64,000 nt of DNA, taken from Nipponacmea schrenckii. Lineage: Eukaryota; Mollusca; Gastropoda; Lottiidae. The notes under the pieces were generated by a model, which saw nothing but the letters and a program-made list of their open reading frames with translations, ran no database searches and had not been told where the DNA came from. The stretch is from contig CM060200.1 in the NCBI GenBank assembly GCA_030562195.1, forward strand, positions 22,359,023 to 22,423,022, read 5' to 3'. Of this stretch, positions 39,701 through 64,000 are shown one piece after another (the first letter of the stretch is position 1; each line of letters opens with the position of its first letter). The position numbers and the translations under genes are program-made.

Positions 39701-42700
39701 TCTTGAAAACGCGTTCAATTTTAGCTTGTAAACATTCTTGAGAGAACAATTTTTAATGGATTTTAATGAAACTTGGCCTGAGTATTTGTTATCACCCAAG
39801 GATGAAGCCTATTGAAAATTAGTCAAATCGAAATAAAATTAATATCAGTTATTGCCCTTGTTTTTGAAAACGCGTTCAATTTTTAGCTTGTAAACACTCT
39901 ATACAAAGCACAGTTATTGACCGATTTTGACGAAACTTGCTGAAATTGTTTAATATCACCCAAGAATGAACCCTTTTGAAAATAGCACATATCGAAATAT
40001 ATTTAATAGGAATTATTGCCTTTGTTCTATAAAACGTGTTGGATTTTTGCCTTGTAAACACTCTACAAGTCACAATTCTTGAGCGATTTTGACATAACTT
40101 GGCATGAGTATTTGTAATCACCTAAGGATGAACCCTATTGAAATTCAGTTAAATTGAAAAATATTTAGTATCAGTTATTGCCCTTGTGTTTGAAAACGCG
40201 TTCAATTTTAGCTTGTAAGCACTCTAGAAAGAACAATTCTTAATGGATTTTGATAAAACTTGGCTTGAGTATTTGTTTTTACCCAAGGATGAACCTTATT
40301 GAAAATCAAATAAATCGAAATATATTTAGTGTCAGTTATTGCCCTTGTGTTTGAAAACAGGTTTAACTTTTTAATAAATACTCTAGAAGGTACAATTCAT
40401 GACCAATGTTGACAAAACTCACTGAAAGTGTTGGAAATCGCAAGGGATGAGCCTAATTGAAAATTAAAATTATCAAAATATATCTAATATGAATTATTGC
40501 CCTTGTTCTTTTAAACGCGTTCGATTTTTGTCTCGTAAACACTCTACATGGCACAATTCTTGATGGATTTCGATGAAACTTGGTGTGAGAGTGTGTTATA
40601 ACTCAAGGATGAACCCTATTGAAAAGCGAAATCGAAAATTTTTTTAGTATTAGTTACTGCCCTTGTTCTTGAAAACGCATTCAATTTTAGCTTGTAAACA
40701 CTCTAGAAAGAACTATTCTCAATGGATTTTGATTATCTTTGGCTTGAGTATTTGTTTTTACCCAAGGATGAACCCTATTATAAATCAAATAAATAGAAAT
40801 ATATCTAGTGTCAGTTATAGCCCTTGTTCTTGAAAACGCGTTCAATTTTAGCTTGTAAACACTCTAGAAAGAACAATTTTTAATGGATTTTGATGTTACT
40901 TGGCTGGAGTATTTGTTGTCTCCCAAGGATGAACTCTATTGAAAATCGAAAAATATTTAGTACAAGTTATTGCCCTTGTTTTTGAAAACGCGTTCAATTT
41001 AACTCGTAAACACTCTAGAAAGAACAATTTTGAATGGATTTTGATGAAGCTTGGCTTTAGTATTTGTTTTCTCACAAGGATTATTAAGAATTAAAGATAT
41101 CAAAATATTATTAAGGGTGAACCCTATTGCAAATCATAAAGATAGCTTGCCAGGCAAGGTAATATACGCCCACTGGCAGCATTTATTTCAAATAAAAACT
41201 ATTCAGTAAGGTTACAATAAGTGGAATGAAATATTCAACCTTCCACCATATATTTTTTTCTAGGGTCTCTAGTTTCATTAAAAACTGTCAAGAATTGTAC
41301 CTAATAACAACTCATTAAATATTTTTCGGCATTTTTATGATTTGCAATAGGGTTCACCCTTAATAATATTTTGATATTTTTAATTCTTAATAAGGCTCAT
41401 CCTTGGTTGATATTAAACAATTTCAGCAAGTTTTGTCAAAAAGGAATGTTTAGAGTGTTCACAAGCCAAAAGTTGAAAGCGTTTTTGAAAACAGGCGCAA
41501 TAACTGACACTAAATATTTTTCGATTTATCTGATTTTCAATTGGGTTTATCCTTGTGAGAAAACAAATACTAAAGCCAAGTTTCATCAAAATCCATTCAA
41601 AATTGTTCTTTCTAGAGTGTTTACGAGTTAAATTGAACGCGTTTTCAAAAACAAGGTCAATAACTTGTACTAAATATTTTTCAATTTTCAATAGGGTTCA
41701 TCCTTGGGAGACAACAAATACTCCAGCCAAGTTACATCAAAATCCATTAAAAATTGTTCTTTCTAGAGTGTTTACAAGCTAAAATTGAACGCGTTTTCAA
41801 GAACAAGGGCTATAACTGACACTAAATATATTTCTATTTATTTAATTTATAATAGGGTTCATCCTTGGGTGAAAAAAAATACTCAAGCCAAAGTTAACCA
41901 TAATCCATTAAGAATAGTTCTTTCTAGAGTGTTTACAAGCTAAAATTGAATGCGTTTTCAAAAACAAGGGCAGTAACTCATACTAAAAAAAATTTTGATT
42001 TCGCTGATTTTCAATAGGGCTCATCCTTGAGTTATAACACACTCTCACACCAAGTTTCATCGAAATCCATCAAGAATTGTGCCATGTAGAGTGTTTACGA
42101 GACAAATATCGAACGCGTTTAAAAGAACAAGGGCAATAATTCATATTAGATATATTTTGATATTTTTAATTTTCAATTAGGCTCATCCCTTGCGATATCC
42201 AACAATTTCAGTGAGTTTTTGTCAACATTGGTCATGAATTGTACCTTCAAGAGTGTTTATTAGCCAAAAAGTTAAACCCGTTTTCAAACACAAGGGCAAT
42301 AACTGACACTAAATATATTTTGATTTATTTGATTTTCAATAAGGTTCATCTTTGGGTAAAAACAAATACTCAAGCCAAGTTTTATCAAAATCCATTAAGA
42401 ATTGTTCTTTCTAGAGTGCTTACAAGCTAAAATTGACCGCGTTTTCAAACACAAGAGGAGATAACTGATACTAAATAGTTTTCAATTTAACTGAATTTCA
42501 ATAGGGTTCATCCTTAGGTGATTACAAATACTCATGCCAAGTTATGTCAAAATCGCTCAAGAATTGTGACTTGTAGAGTGTTTACAAGGCAAAAATCCAA
42601 CACATTTTATAGAACAAGGGCAATAATTCCTATTAAATATATTTCGATATGTGCTATTTTCAAAAGGGTTCATTCTTGGGTGATATTCAACAATTTCATC

Positions 42701-45700
42701 AAGTTTCGTCAAAATCGGTTAATAACTGTACTTTGTAGAGTGTTTACAAGCTAAAAATTGAACGCGTTTTCAAAAACAAGGGCAATAATTCATATTAGAT
42801 ATATTTTGATATTTTTAATTTTCAATTAGGCTCATCCCTTGCGATATCCAACAATTTCAGTGAGTTTTGTCAACATTGGTCATGAATTGTACCTTCAAGA
42901 GTGTTTATTAGCCAAAAAGTTAAACCCGTTTTCAAACACAAGGGCAATAACTGACACTAAATATATTTTGATTTATTTGATTTTCAATAAGGTTCATCTT
43001 TGGGTAAAAACAAATACTCAAGCCAAGTTTTATCAAAATCCATTANNNNNNNNNNNNNNNNNNNNNNNNNNNNNNNNNNNNNNNNNNNNNNNNNNNNNNN
43101 NNNNNNNNNNNNNNNNNNNNNNNNNNNNNNNNNNNNNNNNNNNNNNNNNNNNNNNNNNNNNNNNNNNNNNNNNNNNNNNNNNNNNNNNNNNNNNNNNNNN
43201 NNNNNNNNNNNNNNNNNNNNNNNNNNNNNNNNNNNNNNNNNNNNNNNNNNNNNNNNNNNNNNNNNNNNNNNNNNNNNNNNNNNNNNNNNNNNNNNNNNNN
43301 NNNNNNNNNNNNNNNNNNNNNNNNNNNNNNNNNNNNNNNNNNNNNNNNNNNNNNNNNNNNNNNNNNNNNNNNNNNNNNNNNNNNNNNNNNNNNNNNNNNN
43401 NNNNNNNNNNNNNNNNNNNNNNNNNNNNNNNNNNNNNNNNNNNNNNNNNNNNNNNNNNNNNNNNNNNNNNNNNNNNNNNNNNNNNNNNNNNNNNNNNNNN
43501 NNNNNNNNNNNNNNNNNNNNNNNNNNNNNNNNNNNNNNNNNNNNNTTACAAGCTAAAATTGAACGCGTTTTCAAGAACAAGGGCTATAACTGACACTAAA
43601 TATATTTCTATTTATTTAATTTATAATAGGGTTCATCCTTGGGTGAAAAAAAATACTCAAGCCAAAGTTAACCATAATCCATTAAGAATAGTTCTTTCTA
43701 GAGTGTTTACAAGCTAAAATTGAATGCGTTTTCAAAAACAAGGGCAGTAACTCATACTAAAAAAAATTTTGATTTCGCTGATTTTCAATAGGGCTCATCC
43801 TTGAGTTATAACACACTCTCACACCAAGTTTCATCGAAATCCATCAAGAATTGTGCCATGTAGAGTGTTTACGAGACAAATATCGAACGCGTTTAAAAGA
43901 ACAAGGGCAATAATTCATATTAGATATATTTTGATATTTTTAATTTTCAATTAGGCTCATCCCTTGCGATATCCAACAATTTCAGTGAGTTTTTGTCAAC
44001 ATTGGTCATGAATTGTACCTTCAAGAGTGTTTATTAGCCAAAAAGTTAAACCCGTTTTCAAACACAAGGGCAATAACTGACACTAAATATATTTTGATTT
44101 ATTTGATTTTCAATAAGGTTCATCTTTGGGTAAAAACAAATACTCAAGCCAAGTTTTATCAAAATCCATTAAGAATTGTTCTTTCTAGAGTGCTTACAAG
44201 CTAAAATTGACCGCGTTTTCAAACACAAGAGGAGATAACTGATACTAAATAGTTTTCAATTTAACTGAATTTCAATAGGGTTCATCCTTAGGTGATTACA
44301 AATACTCATGCCAAGTTATGTCAAAATCGCTCAAGAATTGTGACTTGTAGAGTGTTTACAAGGCAAAAATCCAACACATTTTATAGAACAAGGGCAATAA
44401 TTCCTATTAAATATATTTCGATATGTGCTATTTTCAAAAGGGTTCATTCTTGGGTGATATTCAACAATTTCATCAAGTTTCGTCAAAATCGGTTAATAAC
44501 TGTACTTTGTAGAGTGTTTACAAGCTAAAAATTGAACGCGTTTTCAAAAACAAGGGCAATAATTCATATTAGATATATTTTGATATTTTTAATTTTCAAT
44601 TAGGCTCATCCCTTGCGATATCCAACAATTTCAGTGAGTTTTTGTCAACATTGGTCATGAATTGTACCTTCAAGAGTGTTTATTAGCCAAAAAGTTAAAC
44701 CCGTTTTCAAACACAAGGGCAATAACTGACACTAAATATATTTTGATTTATTTGATTTTCAATAAGGTTCATCTTTGGGTAAAAACAAATACTCAAGCCA
44801 AGTTTTATCAAAATCCATTAAGAATTGTTCTTTCTAGAGTGCTTACAAGCTAAAATTGACCGCGTTTTCAAACACAAGAGGAGATAACTGATACTAAATA
44901 GTTTTCAATTTAACTGAATTTCAATAGGGTTCATCCTTAGGTGATTACAAATACTCATGCCAAGTTATGTCAAAATCGCTCAAGAATTGTGACTTGTAGA
45001 GTGTTTACAAGGCAAAAATCCAACACATTTTATAGAACAAGGGCAATAATTCCTATTAAATATATTTCGATATGTGCTATTTTCAAAAGGGTTCATTCTT
45101 GGGTGATATTCAACAATTTCATCAAGTTTCGTCAAAATCGGTTAATAACTGTACTTTGTAGAGTGTTTACAAGCTAAAAATTGAACGCGTTTTCAAAAAC
45201 AAGGGCAATAACTGATATTAATTTTTTTTCGATTTGACTGGTTTTCAATAGGCTTCATCCTTGGGTGATAACAAATACTCAGGCCAAGTTTCATTAAAAT
45301 CCATTAAAAATTGTTCTCTCAAGAGTGTTTACAAGCTAAAATTGAACGCGTTTTCAAGAACAAGGGCAATAACTCATACTAAATGTTTTTCGATTTCGCT
45401 GATTTTCGATAGGGTTTATCCTTGAGTTATAACATACTCTCACACCAAGTTTCATCAAAATCAGTCAAGAATTGCACGTTGTAGAGTGTTTACGAGCCAT
45501 TCAAGAACAAGGGCACGAACTCATACTAATTTTTTTCTGATTTCGCTGATTTTCAATAGGGTTCATCCTTGCGTGATCATAAACACTCATATTAAGTTTC
45601 ATCTAAATCCGTCAAGAATTACACCGTGAAGAGTGTTTACGAGCAATTGTGGACGGACGGACCGACGGACGGACGGATGTGGGTGACGACAATATACGCC

Positions 45701-47262
45701 CCCCATTTCATGTGGGCGTATAAAAATACCGAAAAATATTTAATGAGTTGAGTTAGGTACAATTCTTGACAGTTTTTAATGAAACTAGAGACCCTAGAAA
45801 AAAATATATGGTGGAAGGTTGAATATTTCATTCCACTTTTGTAACCTTACTGAAAAGTTTTTATTTGAAATAAATGCTGCCAGTGGGCGTATATTACCTT
45901 GCCTGGCAAGCTATCTTTAATAGATTTGATGAAACTTGGTATGAGTATTGAAATAGATAAGATGGTGGTCAAGTTCTTATTTGACAATTTTTCATGAACA
46001 GTTTTTTAGTTTTTGCCCTTAACTTCAATATTAATTCAGTGAGTGTATTTGAGTTATTGCTCTATTTATTTTTCAAATTCAATGCTGCCAGTGGGTGTAT
46101 GCTACCTTGCCTGGCAAGCTATCTTTTATATTGTGTTATATTCCATTAAACAATAAAACTGGCAAAATGGTGTTTAAGCTGTTAAGAAATTGATACAGCT
46201 CAGTAACACACATACAATCTGTTAAATTAGAAATAAAAAATTTTGTGCCTTAACTTAAACAAGATGGTTTGGTTATCTGCCACCTTCCAAATGGTCCAAC
46301 AGCTCATTTTAAGTTAACATCTGTAAAACTATCTAAAGAGATAAAGAATGTTGGGGAATGGACTAGTCATCAACCAGAAGTGATATTAAATAATTTTAAT
46401 ACCAGATTAGGCCATTCTGTTGGTAGAATGTTTGCCTCTTTATTTCCTTATGATCCAAATTTTCAAGGCAGACGAGTGATGACTTTTCATAACCAAAGAG
46501 ATTTTATTTTTTTCCGACAACATAGGTGTGTATCCGTTTAATTCAGAAAATTGTTTTTTCTTTAGATTCAGCTTTTTTTCTTCACACCCTCATGCTCTCA
46601 GAAGTACAGAAATAACCACATTTTGATTGTATTATTGCTTTCTAGATTAGCTATGATTATTCTGTGTCATATAATAGGATGCATGTACTTGTCACCAAAT
46701 AAAAGAGAACTGGAATCAATGGAGACAAAAATTGAAGCTACAGTAATTTAAAAAATGATGGCAGCCAATTCCACCAATTTTTATGTGATTAACTCTTGAG
46801 ACATTATTTTAGCAATTGTGATAAAAACTTTTTCAAACATTCTTTTGCAGATATATCTTTAGAAATTCTAAGCGTGTTGGTTTGCATGAGTTGGGCCCTA
46901 GATTCACTCTTAAATTAAGATCTTTACAGAAAGGAACATTTGATTCAAAATATGGAGAATATGAATGGGTACATAAGGTGAGAGACTTTCAGCTGAACCA
47001 GAAATTATTTTACTGCCAACATCAATCGTCTCCCCTTTTATCATTGAAGACATCTTGCATAATTTAGAATAATATTTTCACTGTTAAAAATATTGATCAA
47101 TTTAGATACATGTTGTCAAGTTAAATTTTGATTTAAGACTAGACTTTGACAATTTGAATTATCCATCTTGCTTGGTGTAATTTATTTAGAAATCAATTTT
47201 TAATCTTTTAAAATTTGCAGAGGCATGAAATGGAAACCAGCAGAAGAAAATTTCATATATGA
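35092..47262 (+). CDS. RPF1: Ribosome production factor 1 (RPF1), Brix domain
   Basis: Exons: 35092-35238, 36508-36645, 36917-37012, 37711-37864, 46264-46525, 46851-46977, 47221-47262 (TGA); 321 residues. RPF1 is a nucleolar Brix-family protein needed for 60S subunit (27S pre-rRNA) maturation. Visible: a basic N terminus (residues 1-75, Lys-rich with '[13 protein letters not shown]'), a short acidic linker, then the Brix domain from about 110 with 'KILITSDD', '[13 protein letters not shown]', '[11 protein letters not shown]', '[15 protein letters not shown]', '[14 protein letters not shown]', '[18 protein letters not shown]' and the C terminus 'SRRKFHI'. The ATG at 35092 has a good context (aaaATGG). 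The intron 37865-46263 is 8.4 kb, far longer than any other here, because of nested mobile elements and an assembly gap. Confidence 0.95.
35420..36465. mobile_element. Foldback element with ~320-bp inverted arms
   Basis: The left arm (about 35440-35760) and right arm (about 36150-36450) are inverted copies with a few percent mismatches. Shared blocks read inward are 'aattggaggagccatcaata', 'actcacatagtatatataaa', 'gtgacgtcacatttagctcc' and 'gcaccaaatt'. The middle (~390 bp) is unrelated AT-rich sequence. The element lies in RPF1 intron 1 and has no coding capacity. The exact outer ends and target duplication could not be fixed because the left outer edge has extra bases. Confidence 0.85.
36675..36714. 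repeat. (TA)n microsatellite in RPF1 intron
   Basis: About 20 TA dinucleotides directly downstream of the exon ending at 36645. Confidence 0.9.
37121..37413. mobile_element. Short element with 13-bp inverted ends
   Basis: TTGTACCACAAAT at 37121-37133 is mirrored by its exact complement ending at 37413. The 293-bp interval has no open frame of note and contains 'ttctgagttctgattggttg'. It looks like a small non-autonomous DNA transposon. It abuts the 37430-37572 palindrome, and the two may be parts of one element. Confidence 0.5.
37430..37572. repeat. Perfect palindrome with 49-bp arms
   Basis: Arms at 37430-37478 and 37524-37572 are exact reverse complements (49 bp, 'ctgttttagatttagagggg' at the outer edge) around a 45-bp loop. 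The loop contains its own short inverted motif ('gaccctcgaccgcaagcggtc' region). It could extrude as a cruciform, and in RNA it would form a long hairpin in the third RPF1 intron. Confidence 0.9.
42137..45208 (-). repeat. 649-bp higher-order repeat
   Basis: Blocks beginning 'attcatattagatatatttt' recur at about 42137, 42786, 43911 and 44560. The spacing is 649 bases within each pair, equal to four ~162-bp monomers. Copies look identical or nearly so over long stretches. The unit starting at 42786 runs into the N gap, and sequence after the gap restarts at a position equivalent to 41772, so the true copy number is unknown. Confidence 0.85.
43046..43545. other. Assembly gap (500 N)
   Basis: Exactly 500 undetermined bases inside the higher-order repeat. 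The round number suggests a conventional placeholder, so the real distance is unknown. Open frames that run through it are meaningless. Confidence 0.98.
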
Positions 47263-47969
47263 TGAGTCAACAGTGGATGATGAATTTATTGGGCTGGTTC
47301 TCCTTGTAAAAATGCTTGTGGTTCATACCAGGAAGGCTGAATGACTCTTGTAATATGTGGCTATCGTTGGTAATCAGTCAAGAACTCAAGAACTCAAGAA
47401 ATGCTGTTTAATTCTGGAAAACTGTGATGTGTACAAGTTGAAAACATTTCTCAATAGGCAAAGACAGATATAATTTTATCATATTAAATCTCACAAGAAT
47501 TATAACAAATTGTATAAAACACATGTACATGATAAAATAAATTAATTCAACAACAATCCTAACACTTAATAGGGAGAAATTAAATCTCCATAGATACTTT
47601 CATTAGTATTCTGAACACAACAGTCCCATTAAAACCAATTCTAATGCTGATTTTTTTTTCGAGTTGACTATTCACCTAAATGTGTCACATTTATAGGAAA
47701 AATATTAGTGCAAAGTAATCAAGGAAAAACTAGTTCTACTCTGGTGACATGGCATGGTGAGTGCATAGAGGTCACCTTTAATTTATTCGAAAGTCTTTGG
47801 AAGTAGCTATAACAGTTTAATGAACAAATTTCCAGTCTGTTGCCAAAGCACTTCCAGCACTATTCTGTTTGGTCACATTACTCGCTTATTATCTTGTTAG
47901 TTCAGTGTGAACTCTATATAGATAAAACAAATGATCCATTACTCCATAAATGTATCTTTTGCTTAACAT
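47263..47969. other. Convergent 3' ends of RPF1 and SHOC1-like gene
   Basis: RPF1 (+) and the SHOC1-like gene (-) face each other. A plus-strand AATAAA lies at 47536-47541 (274 bases after the RPF1 stop). A minus-strand AATAAA (TTTATT at 47782-47787) lies about 185 bases after the other stop. The implied transcripts do not overlap. Nothing else was seen here. Confidence 0.55.

Positions 47970-64000
<16,031 letters not shown>

Larger units (their letters stand above)
41138..45726 (-). mobile_element. Inner type A element, inverted and expanded
   Basis: A minus-orientation copy. Its 3' end is at 41138-41160 on the plus strand ('gatagcttgccaggcaaggt') and its 5' hairpin is at 45690-45726. It is about 4.6 kb, against about 2.0 kb for the complete copy at 48988-50955, because a 649-bp higher-order unit has been amplified inside it. 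It includes the 500-N gap. It sits in an A-run of the host element without an evident target duplication. Confidence 0.8.
39333..45917 (+). mobile_element. Middle type A tandem-core element, interrupted
   Basis: A plus-orientation copy opens with 'tttttatacgcccacatg' and the 'ggggggcgtata' mirror. It has a type A core to about 41100 and stops in 'gcaaatcataa'. It resumes at about 45727 ('taccgaaaaatatttaatga') through to the 'ctggcaagctatctt' end at 45917. In the uninterrupted copy at 48988-50955 these two flanks are directly joined, which shows that the 41138-45726 segment was inserted. Confidence 0.8.
37951..46125 (+). mobile_element. Outer type B tandem-core element, interrupted
   Basis: The element opens with 'tttttatacgcccacatgg' followed by its mirror 'aatgtggacgta' (a hairpin), then a 'gtccgtccgtc' tract. 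A tandem core of ~161-bp units follows ('ccacaatagaggctac', 'gatgaaacttggtatacatg', 'cggtcaagttcgaaaa', 'gttattgcccttgacttag'), seven clear copies from 38025 to about 39130 plus two decayed ones. At 39332 it breaks inside a unit ('aagctacaat') and resumes at 45918 ('agatttgatgaaacttggta'). It ends near 46125 with 'cttgcctggcaagctatctt'. The interruption is the type A element at 39333-45917. Confidence 0.75.

Noticed and set aside
42839..43717. Open frames of about 200-290 codons across 43046-43545
   Set aside because: They run through 500 N and satellite monomers; there is no coding evidence.

Overview
This is a piece of a eukaryotic, AT-rich, intron-rich animal genome. Every gene has clean GT-AG introns, and no bacterial or viral genes were seen. 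A huge SRCR receptor, tandem-core mobile elements with short inverted ends and tRNA-derived SINEs together suggest a lophotrochozoan, most likely a mollusc. That placement is inference from repeat style and gene content, not from a marker gene.

Layout. Positions 1-1440 are a truncated mobile element made of ~150-165 bp tandem units. Positions 2267-8480 (+) carry TRIP4/ASC-1, a zinc-finger plus ASCH-domain transcription coactivator; its first exon lies upstream of what can be read here. Positions 10394-25328 (+) carry a single 33-exon gene for a type I membrane protein of about 2,980 residues with 26 SRCR domains, one transmembrane helix and an NPxY-containing tail. Its domains follow a hidden 1 + 8x3 + 1 order. 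Positions 27193-32611 (+) carry ARIH1, an RBR E3 ubiquitin ligase, complete. Positions 35092-47262 (+) carry RPF1, a Brix-domain factor of 60S ribosome assembly. Its fourth intron is swollen to 8.4 kb by elements inserted into one another, three levels deep, and contains a 500-N assembly gap. Positions 47970-64000 (-) carry most of a SHOC1/ZIP2-like meiotic crossover gene (25 exons visible, 5' end off the window), converging tail to tail on RPF1.

The five genes belong to unrelated pathways (transcription coactivation, surface recognition, ubiquitin ligation, ribosome assembly, meiotic recombination), so this is ordinary metazoan gene order and not a functional cluster. The unusual content is the SRCR receptor with its triplet periodicity and the family of elements that keep the same ends but carry two different tandem cores.

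All exon borders were assigned by hand from splice signals, reading phase and family resemblance. Within each of the four multi-exon genes whose 3' end is present (TRIP4, ARIH1, RPF1, SHOC1) and in the SRCR gene, the summed exon lengths keep frame to the stop codon. The SRCR first exon has a one-base uncertainty.
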